Shown here: positions 7,644-14,559 of the stretch, in pieces
Numbering within the stretch: position 1 is the stretch's first letter
Layout of the letters: the number at the start of each line of letters is the position of its first letter
NCBI GenBank assembly: GCA_026225435.1
Contig: JAMFST010000064.1
Coordinates: 1-22,243 of the forward strand
Direction of reading: 5' to 3'
Source of the DNA: Labilithrix luteola
GTDB lineage: Bacteria > Myxococcota_A > Polyangia > Polyangiales > Polyangiaceae
Length of the DNA stretch: 22,243 nt
Notes under the pieces: model-generated
The model's input: the letters and a program-made list of their open reading frames with translations, nothing else
Told to the model about the DNA's origin: nothing
The model's database searches: none
Position numbers and translations under genes: made by a program

Positions 7644-9596
7644 CTACTTGGCTTCCGCGAGGGCGCGGTCGACGACCTTCTCGAACTTGCCGAGCGGCTG
7701 CGCGCCGCTGACGTAGTAGCCGTTGACGAGGAAGCCGGGCGCGCCGTGGATCTGCGCGTCGGCCGCGCTCTTCGTGTCGGCGTCGATCTCCGCCTGGTGC
7801 GTCAGGTGGTCGAGCGCCGCCCGGAAGCGGGTCATGTCGAGCCCCTGGCCTTCGGCGTATTGCTCGAGCGCGGCGCGTTTCAGGCCGTCGGGCTTCTGCT
7901 GGCTGGCGAAGAGCGTGTCGTGCATCTTCCAGAAGCCGTCGTTTCCCTTCTGCTTGTAAGCCTCCATCGCGGCCTCGGCGGCCAGCGGTGCGTCGGGGTG
8001 CATGGAGAGCGGCAGGTTGCGCCACACCAGCTTCACCCGGTCGCCGTACTCCTTCATCAACGCCTGGAGCGTCGGCTCGGCGCGCGCGCAGAAGGGGCAC
8101 TGGAAATCGGAGAGCTCCTCGATGACCACCTTGGCCTTGAGGTTCCCCCTGGCCGGCGCGTTCGGCGCGGCGGTGAGCGTCTTCTTCTCGAGATCGGCAG
8201 CGTGCGGCTCGACTGCCGTCTTCATCGTTTCGTCGTAGATCTTCGCGGCCGGTACCCCCTTCGCGGCGAGCGACTGCGCGCGCGCCAGCTCGTCGTCGAC
8301 GAGCGACTTGAAGCGCTCGAAGGGGACGGCGCCGACGAGGCTGCGACCGTTGACGAAGAAGTTCGGCGTCGCCGTCATGCCGAGCGAGTCGGCGAGCGCT
8401 TCGTCGGCGTCGATGTCCTTCTTGTACGTGTGGTTCTTCATGGCCGCGTGGACCTTGTCGAGGTTCAAGCCGGCGGCGGTGGCGATGGCGTCGAGGTCGG
8501 CGTCCTCCAGCTTCGGGTTCGAGGCGAAGAGCCGGTCGTGGACGTCCCAGAAGCCGCGATCGCCCTTCTCTGCCTTCGCTTCCATCGCCAGCTCGGCACA
8601 CGGCTCGGCGCGGTCGTGGAAGGGGAGCGGCTGGTTCTTCCAGACCACGCGGACCTTGTCGCCGTACGTCTCGTGCACCTGCTTGAGCGTGTCCTCGGCG
8701 CGCTTGCAGAAGGGGCACTGGAAGTCGCTGAACTCGACCAGCGTGACCAGCGCGTCGGGCTTGCCTTCGATGGGGGCAGCGCCGAGCGGCACCTTGTGGA
8801 CGGTGGTGTCGGCAGCATCCGCGGCAGCCGCGGGAGGTGCCTTGGCGGCGGCGCTCTTCCGGTTCTCCTGGCTCATGACGACGTAGACCTTGTCGGCGGG
8901 GACGCCGCTGGCGAGCTTGGCCTGCGCCTTCTGCAGCTCCTGGTCGATGACCGCTTCGTACTTGTCGACCGGCTGCGCGCCGGAGACGAGCACGCCGTTG
9001 ACGAAGAAGGCGGGCGCGCCGGTGATGCCCGCGGCGTTGCCGGCGGCGGCGTTCTTGTCGACCTTGTCCGCCCACGTGTGAGCGGACAGGCCCGCCTGGT
9101 ACTTCGCCATGTCGGGCACGCCGGCGTCCTTCGCCCAGCGCACGTAGCTCTCGGCGCCGAGGGCCGCCTGGCTCTTGAAGGCGGCGTCGTGGAACTTCCA
9201 GAAGGCGTCGTTGCCGGCGAGCGCGAAGACGCCCTGTCCCGCCTCGGCGGCCGGCTTGGCCTTCTCGTGCATGGAGAGCGGCTCGTCCTTCCAGACGAAG
9301 CGCAGCTTGTCCTTTCCGTAGTGCTCCTTCAGCTGCGCGATGGCCGGCTCGGCGCGGCCGCAGAACGGGCACTGGAAGTCGGAGAACTCGACGATGGTGA
9401 CCGGCGCGGTGCGCGAGCCCCACACCGGATCGGCGCTGCTCACGGGAATGGCCGCCTCGGCGTCGCTCCACGCGGCACCGGCGCTCGCTGCCGACGCGCG
9501 GGCATCGCCGCCGCCGTGAGCTTCGTAGCCCCACACGAGGGCACCGCCGGCGAGGAAGGCGAGGAGAAATCCGACGGTGGCGACTCCGCTGTTCAT
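7644..9596 (-). CDS. Membrane-anchored triple DsbA-like thiol oxidoreductase (copy 3)
   Basis: A 650-residue paralogue of copy 2 with the membrane anchor at the extreme N-terminus (about 5-24, GVATVGFLLAFLAGGALVWG) and three DsbA-like domains. Active sites are CPFC at 76-79, 294-297 and 500-503. Cis-Pro strands are GAPAFFVNG (193-201), ATPNFFVNG (409-417) and GAPGFLVNG (618-626). Two of the three replace the usual Thr before the cis-Pro with Ala, while copy 2 keeps Thr in all three; in DsbA-type enzymes this residue tunes redox behaviour. Domain 2 has the extra Cys at 333. The ATG at 9596 is the only usable start after an in-frame stop 30 bases upstream, which is the end of the PAP2 gene. The two genes are probably cotranscribed. 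There is no strong ribosome site. The stop is TAG at 7644-7646. Confidence 0.92.
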   Translation of the reverse strand: MNSGVATVGFLLAFLAGGALVWGYEAHGGGDARASAASAGAAWSDAEAAIPVSSADPVWGSRTAPVTIVEFSDFQCPFCGRAEPAIAQLKEHYGKDKLRFVWKDEPLSMHEKAKPAAEAGQGVFALAGNDAFWKFHDAAFKSQAALGAESYVRWAKDAGVPDMAKYQAGLSAHTWADKVDKNAAAGNAAGITGAPAFFVNGVLVSGAQPVDKYEAVIDQELQKAQAKLASGVPADKVYVVMSQENRKSAAAKAPPAAAADAADTTVHKVPLGAAPIEGKPDALVTLVEFSDFQCPFCKRAEDTLKQVHETYGDKVRVVWKNQPLPFHDRAEPCAELAMEAKAEKGDRGFWDVHDRLFASNPKLEDADLDAIATAAGLNLDKVHAAMKNHTYKKDIDADEALADSLGMTATPNFFVNGRSLVGAVPFERFKSLVDDELARAQSLAAKGVPAAKIYDETMKTAVEPHAADLEKKTLTAAPNAPARGNLKAKVVIEELSDFQCPFCARAEPTLQALMKEYGDRVKLVWRNLPLSMHPDAPLAAEAAMEAYKQKGNDGFWKMHDTLFASQQKPDGLKRAALEQYAEGQGLDMTRFRAALDHLTHQAEIDADTKSAADAQIHGAPGFLVNGYYVSGAQPLGKFEKVVDRALAEAK

Positions 9597-9626
9597 GCCA
9601 GTGACATGGCCGCCGCGGCCCGCCGG

Positions 9627-10226
9627 TTACACCTGGTGCGCGCTATCGCGTTCTTTCCTCGCCGCCTTCGCCGCCTCGAGATCGCGCCGCAAGCTGGCGA
9701 GGTACAGCTCCCCGCCGCCGAACCCGATCCCGCACCCGAGGAGCGCGCCGGCGAGGATGTCGCTCGGGTAGTGCACGCCGAGGAACACGCGGGAGATGGC
9801 CACCAGCAACGCCAGCACCACGAGCACGCTGGCGAGGAGCACCGCCCGCGCGCTGCGCCCGTCGCCACGGGCGACCACCGTGAGGACGAAGACCGCGAGC
9901 GCGAAGCTGCCGGCGGAGTGGCCGCTCGGGCAGGAGAAATCGGTCGGCGGATCGCTCACCAGCGCGCGCACCCAGGGGACGGCCTGGTACGGGCGGAGCC
10001 GGCGGATGATCAGCTTCACCGTGAAGACCAGCGCGCCGGTCGTGAGCAGTGTGCTGATGAGGTAAGCCGCCAGGCGTCGCGGGCGGCTCCAGAAGAGCAC
10101 CGGGACGAAGGCGAGGATGATCCAGCCCTCCCCGATGACGGTGACCGCCTGCATGAACGCCAGCAGCGCGGCGGGCGCGTTTCCCCCGTACAAATGTCGA
10201 AGGAGGTAGTCGTCGAAGGGGTTCAT
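9627..10226 (-). CDS. PAP2-superfamily membrane phosphatase
   Basis: A 199-residue polytopic membrane protein with all three phosphatase signature blocks of the PAP2/lipid phosphatase superfamily: KX6RP at 71-79 (KLIIRRLRP), PSGH at 100-103, and SRX5HX3D at 145-156 (SRVFLGVHYPSD). About five or six hydrophobic segments surround these. The family removes phosphate from lipid phosphates such as phosphatidic acid, phosphatidylglycerol phosphate or undecaprenyl pyrophosphate, with the active site usually on the periplasmic side; which substrate applies cannot be decided. The start ATG 10226 is preferred over the longer frame to 10430 because the extra N-terminus overlaps tyrA. It is divergent from tyrA with 70 bases between starts, and it is upstream of, and probably cotranscribed with, the copy 3 Dsb gene. 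Confidence 0.88.
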   Translation of the reverse strand: MNPFDDYLLRHLYGGNAPAALLAFMQAVTVIGEGWIILAFVPVLFWSRPRRLAAYLISTLLTTGALVFTVKLIIRRLRPYQAVPWVRALVSDPPTDFSCPSGHSAGSFALAVFVLTVVARGDGRSARAVLLASVLVVLALLVAISRVFLGVHYPSDILAGALLGCGIGFGGGELYLASLRRDLEAAKAARKERDSAHQV

Positions 10227-10296
10227 GGGCGAGGCCGCGGGGCACGGTAAGCCAAAATCGGTCGAGCCGGTCGCCAGGTCGGCTACAAACGGGGCC

Positions 10297-11442
10297 ATGA
10301 CCGACGTGCCCGCGCCCGCGCCCACGACCGAGCTGGCCCAGCTGCGCGATGCGCTCAACGCGACCGACGAGGCGCTGGTGGCCATCCTCGCCGAGCGGAT
10401 GCGCATCGTCCGCGAGGTGGCGCGCACCAAGGCGAAGCGCGGCGCGCCCAGCTTCGACCGCGAGCGCGAGGGGGCGCATCTGGACGATCTGCTCCTCTAC
10501 GCCGGCACCCACGACCTGCCCGCCGAGGTGGTGCGCGACGTCTTCGGTACGCTGTTCTCCGCCTCGCGCGGGGCGCAGCGGAAGTACCTGCAGGAGGAGG
10601 CGCCGCGCTTCTCCATCGGCATCATCGGCGGCACCCGCGGCATGGGCGGCTTCATGGCGCGCGTGTTCCTGAGCGCGGGCTTCCCGGTCGAGACGATGGG
10701 GCTCGAAGGGGGCGCGCCGCCCGAGGAGCTGGCCGCGCGGCACGATCTGGTGGTGCTGGCGGTGCCCATCGCCGCCACGGTGGCGATGGCCGAGCGGGTC
10801 GCGCCGCACGTGCGCCCGGGGAGCACGTTGATGGACGTCACCTCGCTCAAGCGCGCGCCCTTGGAAGCGATGCTGCGCGCCGCGCCCGAAGGCATCGAGG
10901 TGGTCGGCACGCATCCGATGTTCGGGCCGGCGGGAGAGGACTTCGACCGGCAGAAGGTCGTGCTGGTGCGCGGGCGCGGCACGAGCGGCTTCGCCCGGGT
11001 GAAGCAGCTCTACGAGCTGTTCGGCGCGGAGATCATCGAGAGCACGGCGGAGGAGCACGACGCGCAGATGGCGCTCATCCAGGTGCTGGTGCACGAGAAG
11101 ACGATGGTGCTCGGCTCGGTCCTCGAGCGGCGCCAGGCCGGGATCGTCCGCAGCCTGCAGTTCGCCAGCCCCATCTACCGCACGGAGCTCGCCATGATCG
11201 GGCGCATGTTCTCCCAGAGCGCCGAGCTCTACGCCGACATCCTCACCAGCAACCCGGAGTCGGCCGCGCTGTCCAAGCTCTTCGAGCAAGAGGCGAGCTT
11301 CTTCGCCGGCGCGGTGTCGCGCGGAGATCGCGAGGCGGTGGTGAAGCGCTTCGGCGAGATCGCGCTGTACATGAAGGAGTTCGCCGCCTGGGCGAAGAAA
11401 GAATCGGACACGTTGCTCCACGACGTAACCCGGCGCGGCTGA
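10297..11442 (+). CDS. tyrA: Bifunctional chorismate mutase / prephenate dehydrogenase (T-protein)
   Basis: A 381-residue fused enzyme that rearranges chorismate to prephenate and oxidises it to 4-hydroxyphenylpyruvate for tyrosine synthesis. The N-terminal AroQ-type chorismate mutase occupies about 10-95 (ELAQLRDALNATDEALVAILAERM, then VARTKAKRG). The dehydrogenase follows, with the dinucleotide loop GIIGGTRGMGG at 108-118, THPMFGP at 205-211 containing the catalytic His, and the C-terminal helical domain with SPIYRTELAMIGRMFSQSAELYADI at about 291-315. This closely tracks the enteric TyrA (about 373 residues). The start ATG 10297 is chosen because it removes a short non-conserved extension. 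A TACAAA box lies only 8 bases before the ATG, so the leader may be very short. The stop overlaps the next start as TGATG, indicating translational coupling. Confidence 0.95.
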   Translation: MTDVPAPAPTTELAQLRDALNATDEALVAILAERMRIVREVARTKAKRGAPSFDREREGAHLDDLLLYAGTHDLPAEVVRDVFGTLFSASRGAQRKYLQEEAPRFSIGIIGGTRGMGGFMARVFLSAGFPVETMGLEGGAPPEELAARHDLVVLAVPIAATVAMAERVAPHVRPGSTLMDVTSLKRAPLEAMLRAAPEGIEVVGTHPMFGPAGEDFDRQKVVLVRGRGTSGFARVKQLYELFGAEIIESTAEEHDAQMALIQVLVHEKTMVLGSVLERRQAGIVRSLQFASPIYRTELAMIGRMFSQSAELYADILTSNPESAALSKLFEQEASFFAGAVSRGDREAVVKRFGEIALYMKEFAAWAKKESDTLLHDVTRRG

Positions 11443-13115
11443 TGGCGACCGACCTGCGCACGCGCATCACCGATCCGGGGTTCACCCCCAGCTTGCGGGA
11501 CACCGCCGCCGTCGTCGACCTGCTCGCGGAGGGGGACGCGCCCGACGAGAACGACAAGAACGGCAAGACCGTCTTCGAGCTGGCCTGCAAGGCGCTGCTC
11601 CGCCTGGCGCCGCTGGGGGATCCGGCGTGGGATGCGCTGGCGAAGCTCGTCGGCGATCCGCGGCCGCGAGTGCGCGCGGGCGTGATCGACGTGCTCACCC
11701 AGATCGACGCCGAGAAGACCGTCCCGCTGGCGGTCCGCGCGCTTGCCGATGACGAGGCGGCGGTGCGGCGGCGCGCGATCGCAGCGCTCGGGCGCAAGAC
11801 CGACGAGCGCGGCGAGAAGGCGCTCCTGGCGCTGTACCCGACGGCGAGCGCGCCGCACCGGCGGGCCATCGTGCTGGCGCTGGGCAAGAGCGGCGAGGAG
11901 GCGGCGCTCATCTTCCTGCGCACGCTGTCCGACGATCCGACGACCGCGGAGGATCCCGAGCTGACGCGGCTGGTGCAGCAGGCGCGCGCGCGCCTCGAGC
12001 GCGACGAGATCCGGCAGACGCCGAGCCGCATCGTCGGGGACCGCGTGCTGGCGGCGGAGCACCTGCCGTTCGCGGTGACCTTCCTCACGCGGCGCGGCCT
12101 CGAGCCGCTGGTGGTCGAGGAGCTGGCGAGCCGCAACCTCGGTCTCGGCGCGGGGCGCATCACCGGCGAGGGGAGGGTGACCATCGCCTGGCGCGGCACG
12201 CTCGAAGGGGCGCTCGCCGCCGCACGTTGCGCGTACGGAATCGCGCTGCCGCTCACGTCGTCGACCGAGACGACGGAGGCGACTGGCACGAGCGGTGACG
12301 ACGAGGCGTTCGCGCAGTCGCTGGTGCGCGCGCTCACCTCGGAGGAGGCCAAGGCACGTCTCGCCGGCCTGACCGAGGGGCCCGTGCGCTTCCGTCTCTC
12401 CGTCGAAGGGGCCGGGCACAAGCGAGCGCTGGTGTGGAAGGTGGCCGGCGCGCTCGCGGCGAACCCGGAGACGGCCTGGCTGGTGAACGACACGCAGCAG
12501 GCGCCCTGGGAGGCGAACGTCACCCGCGCCGATCCGCTGGCGATCGACCTGCTGCCGCGCGCGCTCCTCGACGAGCGCTTCGCCTACCGCGAGCACGATG
12601 TGCCCGCGTCCAGCCACCCGCCGCTCGCCGCCGCGCTCGCTCGCGTCGCCGGAGTGCGCGCCGAGGACGTGGTCTGGGATCCCTTCGTCGGCGCCGGGAC
12701 CGAGCTCGTCGAGCGAGCCAAGCTTGGGCCCTACGCGAAGCTCTTCGGCAGCGACCGCGACGCTCCGGCCATCGCCGCGGCCCGCGCCAACGTGAAGAAG
12801 GCGGGGCTCGACGGGATCGCGCTCCGCGTCACCGACGTCTTCGCCGAGCCGCCGCCGGGCGTCACCGTCATCCTCACCAATCCGCCGATGGGGCGCCGCG
12901 TCACCGGCGCGCTCGACCTGTCGACCTTGCTCGATCGGTTCATCCTCCACGCGGCCAAGGTGCTGGCGAAGCCGGGCTCGCGGCTGGTGTGGCTCTCCCC
13001 GCAGCCCAGGCGCACACGCACCCGCGCCGAGGCCGAGGGGCTCACTCTGTCTCGCGCCCTGACCATCGACATGGGAGGCTTCGACGCAGAGCTGCAACGC
13101 TTCGATCGGCTCTGA
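11442..13115 (+). CDS. HEAT-repeat / THUMP-like / RNA methyltransferase fusion protein
   Basis: A 557-residue protein with two unrelated halves. Residues about 58-190 are HEAT-like helical repeats (DPAWDALAKLVGDPRPRVRAGVID, TVPLAVRALADDEAAVRRRAIAALG, then further helices). From about 206 a THUMP/RlmL-like N-lobe begins (LPFAVTFLTRRGLEPLVVEELAS). The C-terminus is a Rossmann SAM methyltransferase of the UPF0020/TrmN/RlmL type, with motif I DPFVGAGT at 413-420, an acidic GSDRD at 436-440 and the catalytic NPPMG at 480-484. The NPP(M/F) motif is typical of N2-guanine or N6-adenine methylation of RNA. The ATG overlaps the tyrA stop by one base. The substrate RNA is unknown. The HEAT segment is not part of standard TrmN/RlmL proteins and may mediate a protein contact. 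Confidence 0.82.
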   Translation: MATDLRTRITDPGFTPSLRDTAAVVDLLAEGDAPDENDKNGKTVFELACKALLRLAPLGDPAWDALAKLVGDPRPRVRAGVIDVLTQIDAEKTVPLAVRALADDEAAVRRRAIAALGRKTDERGEKALLALYPTASAPHRRAIVLALGKSGEEAALIFLRTLSDDPTTAEDPELTRLVQQARARLERDEIRQTPSRIVGDRVLAAEHLPFAVTFLTRRGLEPLVVEELASRNLGLGAGRITGEGRVTIAWRGTLEGALAAARCAYGIALPLTSSTETTEATGTSGDDEAFAQSLVRALTSEEAKARLAGLTEGPVRFRLSVEGAGHKRALVWKVAGALAANPETAWLVNDTQQAPWEANVTRADPLAIDLLPRALLDERFAYREHDVPASSHPPLAAALARVAGVRAEDVVWDPFVGAGTELVERAKLGPYAKLFGSDRDAPAIAAARANVKKAGLDGIALRVTDVFAEPPPGVTVILTNPPMGRRVTGALDLSTLLDRFILHAAKVLAKPGSRLVWLSPQPRRTRTRAEAEGLTLSRALTIDMGGFDAELQRFDRL

Positions 13116-13131
13116 GCGAGCGGCGAAACAG

Positions 13132-14538
13132 ATGACCACCACGCGAACCACCGAGCTTCTGGCGCAGCTGAGCAAGGTGGTCCCCGCCGAGCACCTGCTC
13201 ACCGATCCGGACACGATGGAGGGGTACAGCCACGACCAGGCGGCGTGGGCCCCCTTCGGCCGATCGCTCGCGGTGGTGCGACCGCGCTCGGCGGAGGAGG
13301 TGCAGGCGCTGGTTCGCTTCTGCATCGCCACGGGCGTCCCGCTGATCGCGCGCGGCGCCGGCACCGGGCTGTCGGGCGGCGCCAACGCCACCGACGGATG
13401 CGTCATCGTCTCCTTCGAGAAGATGGACGCCATCGTCGAGATCAACCCGCAGGAGCAGCTCGCGGTGGTGCAGCCGGGCGTGGTGAACCAGACGCTGCGC
13501 GAGGCGTGCGCCGAGAAGAACCTCTGGTATCCGCCGGATCCGGCGAGCGCGCCGTGGTCGACCCTCGGCGGCAACGTCGCCACCAACGCCGGCGGCGTGT
13601 GCTGCGTGAAGTACGGCGTCACCCGTGACTACGTGCTCGGCCTGCAGGTCGTCACCGGCACCGGCGAGCTCGTGCGGCTCGGGCGGCGCACAGCCAAGGG
13701 GGTCGCCGGCTACGATCTCGCCGGGCTCATCGTCGGCTCGGAAGGCACGCTCGGCGTCGTCACCGAGGTGACGGTGCGCCTGCGCCCCTCGCGCCCGGCC
13801 TTCGCACAGGAGCGCACCATCGTCGGCTACTTCTCGTCCATCGCCGACGCGGGCAACGCAGCCGCGGCGGTCACCGCGTCGGGCGTGATCCCGTCGGCGC
13901 TGGAGCTGGTCGACCGGCACTGCCTCGCCGCCGTCGACGCCTGGAAGAACATGGGGCTCTCGCTCGACGCACAGGTGGTGCTCCTCGCGCGCACCGATGC
14001 TCCGGGGGACGCCGGCGAGAAGGAAGCGACGCTCATCCTCGCCGCCTTCGAAGGGGCCGGCGCGACCTGGGCGGCCATGTCCACCGATCAGGAGGAGGCC
14101 GACGCGCTCTTCTCCGCGCGCCGCCTGGCGTTCCCCGCGCTCGAGCGGCTCGGGCCGGTGCTCACCGAGGACGTCTGCGTCCCGCGCGGCAAGGTCGCCG
14201 AGATGCTCACGCGCATCGAGGCCATCGCCGTGCGCCACGACACGCTCATCGCCAACATCGCGCACATCGGGGACGGGAACCTGCACCCGCTGTTGATCAC
14301 ACCCGTCGGCGACGCACCGGCGCGCGCGCGGGCCGAGAAGGCCTTCGAGGAGATCATGAGCGAGGCCATCGCGCTCGGCGGCACCGTCACCGGCGAGCAC
14401 GGGGTCGGCCTGCTGAAGATGGGCGGCCTCTCGCGCGAGCTGTCGGCGCCGGTGATGGACATGCACCGCGCGGTCAAGGCGGCGCTCGACCCCCACGGGA
14501 TCCTGAACCCCGGGAAGGTCGTCGCCGCGCGGCCCTGA
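13132..14538 (+). CDS. glcD: FAD-linked D-2-hydroxyacid dehydrogenase, GlcD-like
   Basis: A 468-residue flavoprotein of the GlcD/D-lactate dehydrogenase (VAO/PCMH) family that oxidises D-2-hydroxyacids such as glycolate or D-lactate to 2-oxoacids. The FAD-binding PCMH domain spans about 45-220, with ARGAGTGLSGGA at 73-84, PWSTLGGNVATNAGG at 141-155 and GSEGTLGVVTEV at 202-213. The C-terminal cap has HIGDGNLHP at 378-386 and GEHGVG at 421-426, the usual substrate and metal-site residues. The length equals that of typical GlcD. The GlcE and GlcF (Fe-S) partner genes are absent here, so it may act as a stand-alone dehydrogenase or have partners elsewhere. The ATG at 13132 lies 16 bases after the methyltransferase stop, consistent with the tyrA operon. 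The gene symbol is by family; the exact substrate is uncertain. Confidence 0.88.
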   Translation: MTTTRTTELLAQLSKVVPAEHLLTDPDTMEGYSHDQAAWAPFGRSLAVVRPRSAEEVQALVRFCIATGVPLIARGAGTGLSGGANATDGCVIVSFEKMDAIVEINPQEQLAVVQPGVVNQTLREACAEKNLWYPPDPASAPWSTLGGNVATNAGGVCCVKYGVTRDYVLGLQVVTGTGELVRLGRRTAKGVAGYDLAGLIVGSEGTLGVVTEVTVRLRPSRPAFAQERTIVGYFSSIADAGNAAAAVTASGVIPSALELVDRHCLAAVDAWKNMGLSLDAQVVLLARTDAPGDAGEKEATLILAAFEGAGATWAAMSTDQEEADALFSARRLAFPALERLGPVLTEDVCVPRGKVAEMLTRIEAIAVRHDTLIANIAHIGDGNLHPLLITPVGDAPARARAEKAFEEIMSEAIALGGTVTGEHGVGLLKMGGLSRELSAPVMDMHRAVKAALDPHGILNPGKVVAARP

Positions 14539-14559
14539 CGCGCGTGGTGTCTGCGGCTA

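Larger units (their letters stand above)
4392..9596 (-). repeat. Long imperfect direct duplication of the triple-Dsb gene
   Basis: The segments 4392-6356 and 7644-9596 are homologous along their entire length in the same orientation and order, separated by about 1.3 kb carrying yhbY and a small secreted-protein gene. In addition, a segment beginning CAGAAGGGGCACTGGAA, encoding the reverse complement of the FQCPFC active site, recurs on the + strand at 3404, 4837, 5449, 6109, 8089 and 8707, and with one mismatch at 9361. These are coding repeats, not a mobile element. Confidence 0.85.

Noticed and set aside
3404..9377. Regularly recurring short repeat that could suggest a CRISPR or repeat array
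   Set aside because: Copies are hundreds of bases apart, with coding spacers, and each encodes the CxxC active site of a thioredoxin-fold domain.
7584..10250. 888-codon + strand open frame opposite copy 3 and the PAP2 gene
   Set aside because: No domain is recognisable, and both genes on the other strand have clear motifs. It is an antisense shadow.
10284..10289. TACAAA box as a firm -10 promoter element of tyrA
   Set aside because: No convincing -35 partner is present, and a single hexamer match is too weak to list as a promoter.
9643..13622. Long - strand frames opposite tyrA, the methyltransferase and glcD (9643-11421, 11229-13622)
   Set aside because: Low-complexity Arg/Ala/Gly composition with no motif, opposite three well-supported genes.
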